Assembly: GCA_032173965.1 (NCBI GenBank)
Contig: JAVUNC010000005.1
Coordinates: 47,044,501 to 47,108,500 of the forward strand
Source of the DNA: Sitta carolinensis
Lineage: Eukaryota > Chordata > Aves > Passeriformes > Sittidae
Direction: 5' to 3'
DNA: 64,000 bases
Positions 36,001-48,000 of this stretch are shown here, piece after piece. Below the pieces are notes generated by a model. That model was not told where the DNA came from. It made no database searches and saw only the letters and a program-made list of their open reading frames with translations. How positions within the stretch are numbered: position 1 is the first letter of the stretch; each line of letters opens with the position of its first letter. Made by a program: the position numbers and the translations under genes.

Positions 36001-39000
36001 GCTTAGCATTTAAGGCTTTCAAGATTGACAGGCTGTAGATGTATTAGGTGATAGTAGTCCATGAAGTCTCTTGGAGTCAGAAGCTTTCTGGAAAAGTCAA
36101 ATAACAGGCCCAAGGGGCCTTGTTCTTGAGAGAGCAATTTTAGCCCAGTTTCCTACCTCCAAAATAAGCTTGCGTTACCTTTTTGCTTCGTGTGTATTCT
36201 GCATTTAGGACAATAGAACTGATCTGTACGTGAGGCTGCAGCTTCCCACTATAATCCCAGAAATAAAAGTAACACTGCTTATTAAGATCAGCTCCACAGC
36301 ATACAAACGTGTCTTACTGTTGTATCTCATGATGTACTTCATGCTTTCCAAATCGGTCACCTTGCCCTGGTCTCGACGGAAGATTTTTGCTCTTGGAGCA
36401 AGCTCATAGGAGAAATCCATGCCATACTTGACAACGTATGATTCATACCCACTGAGATTGTAAATCTTTTCATGGAAAGGGATATTGTATGAAGGCCAGT
36501 AACCTGCCAGAGACAAACCCCAATCTGTTAATCACTTGGAAAAGCTGGATGATCTTGCTTGTATCAGAAAAGAAAATAAATAATTTTCCATGTTGCACTG
36601 CCTCAGCAGCATGTCGAGGAACAACACAGAAAACTGGTTTGAACACAATAAGGCAACAGTCACTGGCATGACCAGGGTTGACTCCCAGTGTAACACCACT
36701 GGAGACTGTACGTACCCAAGCAACCCGCCCCCAGCCTTCCACCCTCAGGACTCATCCTGCAAAACAGCTGAGATCAGACTTGCAGGAGCCTGAACATGCA
36801 GTCTGGCCACAGCCCTCTTACAGAGAGTTCTCCTACTGAACCTCAGAGGACTGCAAGATCATTTACCTCCTCCAAAATTCACAGTGAGAAGCCTGAAGTC
36901 ACTCTGCTTTTGCGCCCTTCCCATCTCACCAAAGCAGAACAACACACCATGCTGAGATATCAGGGAGGGACTGACACACACAAACACACGGAGACCACAG
37001 AGCTACACAGGCCAGCACACACACACTTTGTGCACTGGGGGTTGCACACAGCGATAAAGAAAAACAGGGGATTGCTGCACATTTGCCAGCAGCTGCCTTT
37101 GAAGGTTAAGAAGTGATTGATCTTGCTCTAACTTTTCCAAAAGCAAACAAAATATCTGTTTTGTTAACTCTGAAGAGCCAAGGATGCCAGGCAGGATACT
37201 AGAAAAGAGTTTCAGATAGGTGACATAAAAGTGCCTGAAAGAAGACCACTGTGGAAAGCTTTTGTAAAGAGCCAGGAGGTCCTGGAAAAAATAAGAATAG
37301 ATACCTATACCTTAACACTTAATTTTTTGTATTTTTTAGGCAGCAAGTATATAATATGAGCTAGGCGCAAGAGTAACACTTTCAAGTTGTCTCCAAAGCA
37401 CTAACATTCCCTGTTGTTCACTCTCAAATCACATGCATCAGGATTTGGCTTAGAGATTTACCATCTAGGCACTGGTAAATGCAGGCCTCCATGTATTAAG
37501 ATCAGCCTAGCACAGTGTGAGGAGTCTGGTGTAAGATGCTCAAGAAAATCAACTGGAACTCACTGGGAGCAATACAAACAAATACAAACCAAACTTCCTG
37601 AACGATATGCAGACAGCATAAGCACTGGAACACTGTCTGAGTGGAGGCCTAACCAGCTTGGGTCCTTCCCAGGATAGGGAAGACAGGAATACCCTGTCTG
37701 CTGGCATTTGCTTACGTGACCTAGAGCCTACCTGAAGGAAACAGGCTGTGTACAGGCTGTGTTGTAATACAGGCGTCCTCCAGAAATGAGCAACTTGCCA
37801 GCCTCTAACGACGCGGGCCGGAGGTTACGGATACATCACCTTCCAAACCAGTAGGGTTTAGCTGTGATTCAAAAAGGTGCTATTGTCTCACATGAACGCA
37901 GTGCAGAAAGACCACTTTCTCCCACCTGGAAAAACTTTTTGTTAAAATTGCTAAAAAAGAGGAAGCTATTGATGTTCTCCTTCAGCAAGAGCTCTCCTGT
38001 GTCTCAGGCTCTGCAAGACTGCAAATCGCATTCAGAGAGTGCAGCAGTAAACCTAAGCCAAGGTTAGGCTTTACCCAAGGGATGCTATAAGCCAGTGAAA
38101 TCCAGCAGGGTGCACAGTGACAAAAAACAAGTCAAGAGAGAGTGTAAGGTTGAAAGGGCAGGTGGGATGACATGAAGGTAGCAAAAATTTCCTGAATCAA
38201 AATGCTTCCCTCTGCCCATTCAGAGCAAAAGATATCAGCAATATCAAGAGATAGAGCAATGAGAATATTGCACATATGGTAGAAGACACTCAGAACCCAG
38301 GTTTTGCTCTGATGTGTTGCTTTTGATGTATTACTCATTCATCATCAAGAAACATGAACTGCAGCCTACTCCTGTGAGCTGTTCGTTCACTGGTGACAGT
38401 GTTGTCCTCCCTCACCTCCTCTAAAGGATTCCTGAGTTTTCTTTGTCAATATAGAGAAAGGAACAGGACATCTTTGCCTGGAAAGGGCAGTATAAGAGAT
38501 GCCTGGTTTTGAGAACTCATCTGCACTGGCCTACAAAATAAGATGACAGAAGCTATAAAGAAAAAAATCTTGCAATTTTTAAACCTTAAACAGGAAATGC
38601 TTACCTTTTTCCTCAGTACAAGGCTGTCGTAGTTTGAAAAAAATGAGTTTTTTGAACTTCAGTGGTCAAACCAATGAGTGCTCAGGTTTAAAGACTGGCA
38701 CCTGGTGTGGCCACTGAGGACAAGGATCCGCCTCTGAGAACACAAGGGGTTAAAAGCAGAGGGCTCCCCGGAAAGCTCTCTCTTGGTTCCGGTCCCTGAG
38801 GACGGGCGGATCTCCCCTGCCCAGCGGCTGGCTGGGCGGGGGAGGGGAAGCCATGCGGCCTGGGTGAGGTAGGCTGGAGCCTTGGGCACAGAGGGGGAGA
38901 GGAAAAATCCTGCAGGATGGAAGGGTGGAGAGAGTACAAGAACCTTGAGAGGCATCAGACAGCCTTCTTTCCCCCCTCCCCGGGAGAGAGAGAGAGAGAC

Positions 39001-42000
39001 TGAGAAACCGTGTCTGTGATCTGTGTCACCTTGAAATTTGATATCAACAACTAGACAGCACGGCCGAAGGAGTATGGGGGGGGGTGGCGCGAGAAGAGTG
39101 CCCAACAGCAAAGATACTGTGAGAGTTCTGAGGAAACAAAGCCCAAGATTTTAACCCTTTTCGTAGATGATGGAAACTTTATAAATGCTAATCCTCCTGA
39201 ATTTGAAGAAGAAAGATAGAGAGAACTAAGCAGAGATGATGAAAGTTTGTGCAAGTGGAAGATTGTCAGAGAATGCTGAAAAGAATCCTAGGTGGGAGGA
39301 GATGATGGAGTGGCCTTTGGCTGGACTTTTTTGTATAGCCTGAATGGACTCATTTCTTTTCTGTAACACAGAAACTGCATCTGGGGAGAGGCATTAGCTT
39401 AGAGCCAAGAGTGGACAGTAGTGTGAACAGAGATGAGAGGAAGAGCTCTGTTCTCAAGGCCCCTCGGCCCCAGGGGGTAATATTGGGGGGACTGGTGTCC
39501 CAAAATTTGAGAAGCTGTCGTTTCCTGGAACTAACCAAAGCATCTTTAAAAAAGAGAAACCCTAGAAGTAGCTCTGGTCCATGCACAGTGGTGAGAGCAC
39601 TGGACATGGAGGAAGAGGCCACGATGTGGTGCAAGGAAGACTCCTATCTCTCCTCAATGAACTGAGTACTGATTATCGAAAGGGTGGTAATAGACTAAGA
39701 ATTAATTATCTAAGAGGTGGTAACGTGATGGGGAATTTTCAGTTTGTTTTGTTGTGTTGAGAACTGGTGGGGGGGGGAGGAAGAGTGTTTTTTAAAGTTT
39801 TCATGTTCTTGTGTATGTGTCTTCTTTGCATATTATAAGTAATAAAGTTCTTTTCTTTAGCTTTCTAAATTAGAAACTGTTTTGCTCTGTTTTTGGTCAC
39901 ATCTCACAGCAAATACCAGGGACAATATATCCTCATAGGGGCACTGGCCTTGTGCCAACGTCAGACCTATGACAAAGGCTTACTACAGAAATACCTGCCT
40001 TTGTTCACCTGAGATTTCAATTCTTCTTCTCTGTTGTTTCTAGGTTTCTATGCTTCAAAGAGACTTAAAAAGCCAATGCTGGTGGCAAACTCACTCTGAC
40101 TGAACTAGAATGTCCAAAGTGCATTATCTTGGGACACCAGCTACATGGCAATGATGGAGTGTGCTGGGGTCAGCTATTCTACAAACACAGTCAGCATTGC
40201 TCTTGAGAAAGATAAACCTCCTACACCTGAGCTACTCCAAGCACCTGGGAACAGGGCAGGGGCCTTAATGGGACTTTTCTGGTGCCTACATGGCATGGAG
40301 GAGTTCAGATCTGCTGCTTACAGCAGCTGAGGTCTCCAAAACTGCACTCTGGCACCCTGTGTGTTGAAGGCTGTCCTCCTAATATTTAAACTCCCAGAGA
40401 CTGACTGCACTGTCATCCAAAATGCACAAGGTACATTTATATATCTGGAAAAAGAAATACTGTAGGTGTGAAGTAATGTATAACCTCTAATACATGCTGC
40501 CACATTTGAGAACAAAGCAGCTAGAACATCTCAGGGGAAAGAAGTGGTCACTGTGTGCCTGTGCCCAGGAGTTGGGCTCAGTCCTACAGAGTCTGCTACA
40601 CAGCTGCTCCAAAATCACTGCTGAAGAGGAACTTGGGGTTATCTGCCAAGCCTGGCCTCTCTGCACAGGTACAGCACTGCCATGATGGCGTTGCAATGTT
40701 TCCAGTGACAAGCTAGAGGGACTCTAGTATCTTCTTTTTCTGCACCTCACGCACAATACAGCATTGAGAAGCCCAAGGCAAAGGAAACTATAAAAGACAA
40801 GAGATGCGTAAGAGAGAGATATGGGACTTTTTCAAATTATCAGTAAAAAATATCTTATAAAACCATACTGACAGTGTGGCAATGCCTGGAATAAGCCAAA
40901 ACTTTCCAAGAAGCTAGACACAAGGAAAACTTTCAGAGAGAAACAACCCCAGCTGCTAACATAGACAAATCTCCTGTCATTCTGATGATGAACAATTCAT
41001 CAATTTATCCCCTCAGCATGTGATTAGGGGAAGGAGCACAAAGCACCAGACACACCAGACAGACTTTTTGTTGATGACATGTCTAGCAAACACTTGTGAA
41101 TTAAACCTGACAGTGAGTGTTCTGCTTCACCAAGATTTTTGTTTGTTTTCTATCAGGTTGTTGCTAGTCTTGCTAGGGAATTAAAGAACCTTTTAAAGAG
41201 CAAGTATTTATCAGAAAGCAGAGATCCAGAAAAGCTCAGGAGATCAATTTAACATAGAACTTCTTTGGTATTCAAAATCTCACCTTCTTGCAGGGTGACC
41301 CACTCAAAATCATTTCCAGTAGCCCACAGCATCATGGTTATTTAGTACTGCCCCAAACAGCTCTCACATTTTCCCTCACTGTCTCTACGACAGGCAAATT
41401 AATACCAGAGAAGAGGCAAGGATGCAAGCAAGCAAGGAGACAAAGTCTATTTTTCCCTCCTCTGCTTCTAGGAGACACAGATGCTCACTGAATTGCTGCC
41501 AGAGCATACCAGATAAATTAATAGACTGCAATTGATGCGGCTACAGAGGGATGCTCACTCAAAGCTGAGAGTTGCTCACATAAGGCTTCCTTACTTTAAA
41601 CTCAGGACTAGTGTTCAACAAACTGTTCCCTGGTACAAAACGCAATTCTCAGTTGGCATAAAGAGATGGTTTTCCTAAGCCAGTAACTACTATAGAGCTA
41701 TTACCTTTCCGAAGAACATTTGTTTGATCAGAATACTCCACAAGGGTTGGGATCTGCTCAACAATGTACAATGCACCATCATCAAGGCTCCTCTGCAGCT
41801 TGACCTTCTTCAGGTCTAGAACCATGTACTGATTATTGTAGGTTCCTGGGTATGAGAACAGAGAGAGTTACATGCCCTGCCAAGGGAAGGAAACAAGTAC
41901 AAGAGGTAGAGGGAACACGTCTTTTTTCCTAAGATGCATATGAAGGTGGTACTTACCAGAGTTGCACTTTGCGAAGGTCTCTGCCCAAGTTTTCCCATCA

Positions 42001-45000
42001 CTTGCCATCATGTTGGCAATGCGCACCCTCTGCCAAGCTAACAAGGATTCAGGCACCACTTGCTTAATGAGGGCTTCATTGAAAACACTGTTGGTAGTCT
42101 GCAACATTACCAAGCCGCTGCCTAGTATGTAAAAGTCATCCAGGGACACCAAAAAGCCTTAAACAGCAATAACACAGAACACGTTATCTTTGTGAACCTT
42201 TGAAATACTCATAGAACAAAACAGAGACAAGCCATGAGGATATGGATGAGTCAATGCATGTGTGTGTGAACTCAAACTGTACAAAGAGTGAAGATAAGGT
42301 AAGGGCTTTTGCAAGCCCTTTTGCAAGGGCTTTAGGCCCACCAATCAACACAGTTCAAAATGAGAAACTGTCACGCTTCCAAGACACCTAATTCTTTGTC
42401 TAAAGCGTTTGCTTTGTATTTCTATGCCAAGCCTGGAAGCTTGCTCATAAGTCTACCTATGTCTTATGCTAATGACTACATACACTAAATGCCTATCAAG
42501 TGTTTGTTTCCAACAAAGAAGTAAAACAAAAAAGTACTAAAATTCAACAATGAAAACCAAAGCTAAATACAAACTCCACAAAAACATTTTCATGAACCAG
42601 TACCAGTTTTAGATTTTTACTCTGTAAAGACAACAAGAGAACATAATTTAATTAATTTGGATTAATCCAAGCAGAAAAATCTTCCTTCTAGTTTAATCTT
42701 TTCCTGTCTCAGTATTCTTAAAAGCATCTCCAGCACACGAGCATCTCTTAAATCGTAAACCACATCCTGTATATGAGGAGAAGCTCTACCTCCTCCTCTT
42801 TCTGATATGTTGTCACTGGGGTTTTTTAAGCCTGACAGCTCCGCAAAGTCAATACAGTGATGGATCTGTGGGCAGGATTCCCTTCCAGGTTACATGCCAA
42901 CAGAATTGCTAGGTCCAGTTGCAAACCCTTCACCAGGAGGTTTGCATACAGAGCTGCAAAGGTCAGCTATGCCTTGGACAGCATGGGGACTCTACCTATA
43001 CAGCAGAAATAACTTCACTTTTAGATTACTCTGCAGATATGTGGCTACCAGGTTGGGGAAGAAAGTTGTTAACTGAGCTCCTGATGGGGAAGTCATACAG
43101 AACCTAATCTCGTGTTAAGAAGTTTTTAATAGCATCAGTCTTCAATGAGTACAAAATGCTAAAATTCTGTGCTACACCATAAGAGTTGAGCTCCTCTATA
43201 AAGTCCCCCACAGCAAACTTTATTAACACAATCTGCAAAGGTCATCAGCCTATGACAGCAAGAAAGACAACCCAGCTCTACTTCCTATTCCTGGGCTTTT
43301 ATCAAAAGGCAGACCACCTTCAAGCAAAAGTAATATTTAAGAACTCTAGTTCAGTAAAATCTATTTAAAGTAGCTGAGTTCTCAAATTAGAAAAGATCCA
43401 GGAAAATACACTGCGTGGTCATCTGTTCTCTAAAAAATATCAGTATAGAATAGACTGAGCACCCTGGCATCTGGTATTAGTCATGGAGAGAGAGTCAATA
43501 CATTGTGTACATTATCAGCAGAGATCTCTCTCAAATAAGTAAGGACAAGAGAAACATCCTAAACTTGGCTCTGCCAGTCTATTTTATACAAAGACATGGG
43601 ATTCTCTAGCAATAATCTGCTGCATAACAAGTCAAGTGGTGCTTGCCCAAACAGAGACAATAATTGAAATTGTTAAAGTAATTGTGATGTGAATTGAACA
43701 TCAATTCCTGTGGGTGACAATGCCAAATGTCCTACTTCAAAACAAACCAAGTAGTTTCTTTCTTCAGTTTCAATCAACGGCTGAGATAGAACAGAAAAAC
43801 TTAACTCAAAGTAAGTGCTAACACAAGGAATGATGCTGAATTAACTAAGATTGAATTCTGTTATTCAAAAAACCTGCAAAGCTCAGCTAAGCTGAAAAGA
43901 AGGGGATTTCCTTCTGGGTCTTAGTATTTACCAAGTTTTATCCTGAAATGTTTTATAACACAACATATGTCCTCCACGATACACTATTACTAGCCTCATT
44001 ATTCCAAGATGGCATATACCATTTTGATGTAAAACATAAGCAACTCTGAAACAAAGGGAAGCTAAAACACAAGCAACAGGTTACCCATGGTAAAGACACC
44101 CAGAAAAATAAAACCTGGGTAGAGAAGTCTAGAGATATCAGCAGATTTCTCTTGAGCCATTCTTCTAAGTGTGTATGAGAATCTGTTGTAATTGAAGGTG
44201 TTATCTCACTTACGCTTCTATGTTTTTCCTGTAAAACCATCTCTGCAAACCCACCTCCCATTTTTATTTTAAAAAAAATTAACCCCTCCCTCCGGTGAAC
44301 CTAACAACTCTACAGAGAAACAAGCAAAATACTTCTGATTGCATTTTCTGGATCTGAGCCATTTAGATTCAGTTTCCAAATGCTACTGGAAAATTGAAAT
44401 TTCCAGAGTCTGGAGTTTTACTCACCATGACATTAATCAGGAAAGCAAAGCAAAGAATTTTTTGCAATCTGAGCCACAGTGTTCTCCAGAAATTCAGCAC
44501 ATCCAAGAGCATGTGAGTGGCAGCATGTTCCTGGCTGCTATTGTTCTCAAAGAGGTAAACTGCTGCTTTCTGAACCAGACAGCATCAGCTTTTCTGGTGT
44601 TTTAAAAGGTCACTGTACTCATTCGAGTGCAGAAAGAGTCAGCTTTACAGGCTGAAGGTCAAAGCTAAGAGGTCTAGCCCACCTCTCAGGGATGAGATTA
44701 GCTCCTGGCTGAGATGCCCAATGTTCTGGTGTATAAACACACTTGAATATGGGAAAGTAAAGGAGAATACTTTTACTTTCCCATATTCAAGTGCGTTTAT
44801 ACACATCTGAATTAGCAGAGAATCAGCAGTTGCTTCTCATGTCAAGACTGAACTCCCATCAGCTGCCTTCCTTCCACTAGCACATCTATCCTAGGCACTA
44901 AGAAATAACACATCCCACACTATAGCTCTGGTCTCATCCCCGAAGCTCACCAGACACTTTCCTTTGCTTCCCTCCAGGTTTTAAACAGATACTGGAGGAG

Positions 45001-48000
45001 TAGGAAATTGTCTGGCAATACCTCATGAGCAAGGTATTCCTGAGAACAAAGGCTGCTGCCCTTTCCATGGTTTGTTCCTCCCAGCTCTTCCTCAAGTTGT
45101 GGGGAAGGATTATGCTGCACTAACACCAAATTACTCCAAAGCAAGGGACACAAACTGCCTCTCTCTCCTGCCTTAGTATGTGTATATAAATATATATGTG
45201 TGTGTATATATATGCATATACATGTGTGTATGTATATATGTGTGCGTGTATATGTGCATATATATATACATATATATGACATGTATAGTCATCCATCAAG
45301 ACAACTTGTGCCATCTTACTCCCATATCACCATCTAGCTCAACCAAGAAAGATCCCAATAACAGACCAGAGGAAGAAAGGTAGAAGGAAAATTCTTCAAC
45401 TCTTCTTCATCAACTGTTTTGTTAAAACTGCTAAAATCAAATTATCATACTTTAAAAGACTGTGGCTCAGCACAGAGAAGATAGTTCACTATCCAAACCA
45501 GAGTGCTTGGTGAAAATGGCACATTCCTATTCTTAAATGGAGTTCAAAAGAGCTCCATCCAAATGGATAAAAATCCTGGAATCTGCAACCTCCCTACTAT
45601 CCAAAGAAAATCACAAATTTTATCAGTTAGTTTTAGTTTGGCTCATTTCTTTGAATGCCTCAGTGGGCAGTGTAAAGAATTGACTGGAGGCAGGGGGAAA
45701 AGGAGCACAGAGGGAGGAGAGGTGCAGGTTCCTGTCTGATCCACCACTAGATATGTGGCATAGAACACAGCACCTACCTTGTCTCTATCATCATTTTCTT
45801 ACTCCCTCAAATGAGCACAGCTTCATTCAACATTTGTGAGGAACAGTAACATCCTCTGTACCATTTCAGTTCTCTCTGCTATGCATTGATTCGCCAGCCA
45901 CAGGAAGTACTCATGTCCAGAGCTTGAAGAAGACAATGAAGCTCAAGCTTTCAGTTCAAAGACATTCCTCCTTTCCAAAGGTTCACAGAACTGTCCTATG
46001 TGCAGCTCTGCAGACGAAGGCTATGAGCAGAGTTCAAGTGAGGATTAAGGTGAGTTAGTGTGGAAATGAGCAGCAAGTGAAGAAATCATTCTGCAAAAAC
46101 AGAGATTACAACTCCCATTAATTCCCACTTGACTGTGCCTCTGCAGGACTACTGCTGCTCTGATGGGGAGAAAGCAGCAAAGAGAAGATATATTGTTACC
46201 AATGGACATTTGACCTCGGTGGCAGAACACTGATAACTGCTGGGGAAGCTAGGATGGACTTTGTAATTTTTGCCTGTCTTCCTACCTGCTCACTCACAAC
46301 AAGAGCAAAGAAGTGCAAGGCCCCCAGAATGCACACCTTATCATAAATCATGGTTAGTCAATAGCCTCAGAACCTCTGAGTTAGCAAGTACTAATTTTTA
46401 CAATCTAGTAGCCTGTCTTGAAATTCAGTAAATAAAGAAATAATATGGATAATTTTATTCTGTGACCTCAGGAGAAATCATGGATTTGGCACATTCCTTT
46501 TCAGAATACAAATGACCCTTTAACATTTTTTGACACAGCTTTTGGACAGCAGCATAGTTTTACTTTATATCAAATCTTACTGGATGACAACAATCTCTGA
46601 ATAACTCAGTTAAGTGTCACTGAAGGCCTGGAAGGGTTCCTGTCTTTTAATGCCCTCTGTTTCCTCCAGATGTTAATAGTTTTATGTCCATAGGATCATG
46701 TTACTATTCAGGAGAGATTGCTAGGTTGGCCTTTATTACTGGTTCTTAGTGTCTATCAGGACAGAGATTAAAAGCAGGGACATTTATGCAGGGAGACATT
46801 ACAATTGTTGAGTTGAACCATGGCCAGGAGCTGCTGATTCCAGAGTCAGATGCTCTGAAAATATCTCTCATCATAACAGGGAGCAGAGGAATTTGGCAGT
46901 TGCCTCCTTCCTACGTGATGTCCCTGGAGCACTACTAGGCCAGTGCTTACTCATCCCATGGAAAACTGCAAGTCTGTGAACTACACCCACAGCTAATGTA
47001 ATTGGCTGCAGTCAATGGACCATGCTTTTCTAGTGCTTGTGACAGTACCCTGTAATCAGGCAGCCAGTGAGCACACTTTGCAGACCACAGACCTCTCAAA
47101 CTTCACTGCAGCCATGGGAACTATGCTTTGCAACAGTTCTCTCTCAGTTTTGTTGGTAGAAGTACATGTTCCCATATCACTGTGTCAGAGTCCACATGGC
47201 AATAGGAGGATTTAAAATAAGCTATCTCTGCAGACCTCAACACTCTCAGGGAAGCACACTGGGATTTTGTACACCAATGAACAGACCCCAACCATTTCAG
47301 CAAAGCAGTAGCTGATTTTCAAGTACCCTGCCACACACTATGCTTTATCAGTCTCATGAAAACAGAATATTTGTCTTTCCATATACAAAGGATCCACAAA
47401 AGGGACAACTGACAGCAGAGACAACCACTAAAAATAAAATAATAAATGTTCTGTGTGGCTGATCTTGATCCCCAGTTTTGAATCTGCAGCACAATGCAGC
47501 ATACAACAAACAGTTGCTAAACAGAGCCACATTCTTGTCAAGGGTAGTGCTATCATCAGTATTTCAGCTGAGATATGTGAGAGCCAGAATAACCTTATGG
47601 ACATTCACATGACAAACAGAGCTCAGAAACCTTTGCTTTCAACCAATTTACCCAGGCTTGGCAAAATTCCTTGCAACAAGTGAGTGAAATTCCTCCAAGG
47701 CAATCACAAATAACCCAAGCCCTTGAAAGGCTGTACACTTAAGAGACATTCAGACTACCTATACCCCTCCTTCAAATTAAAAAACCTAGTTGTCAGAAAA
47801 TGCTGCATTCCTCAGGAGGGTCACTGAGGAGGGTCAGTCCCCCACAGAAAAAGGCTTGTTTTCAATGTGAAACGAATACAACTGCTTTTCAAAACATTCT
47901 CCCAGTCACATTCTCAGAAGCCCCTGCCATGAAGAACCCTTGCCCTTACAGTAAGGCACCCTAACTCAACAAAGCACATTTTGAAATCAACCAACAAAAT

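Larger units (their letters stand above)
34666..36317 (-). other. PLBD1: PLBD1 intron 9, holding an ERVL-like solo LTR
   Basis: 1.65 kb. About a third is the LTR at 35387-35925. The 159-codon + strand frame at 34788-35267 is antisense to the intron and looks like chance. Confidence 0.85.
36504..41704 (-). other. PLBD1: PLBD1 intron 8, holding a 1.35-kb solo LTR
   Basis: 5.2 kb, GTAATA to GGCAG. The LTR at 38625-39974 is the only clear element. A small CpG-bearing patch (AACGACGCGGGCCGGAGG) stands out near 37807. Confidence 0.85.

Noticed and set aside
38659..39111. 150-codon - strand frame
   Set aside because: It lies wholly inside the 1,350-bp solo LTR, opposite to the LTR sense, with no similarity to a known protein.
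44947..45383. Tyr/Ile/His-repeat frames on both strands
   Set aside because: They are translations of the TA/TG microsatellite.
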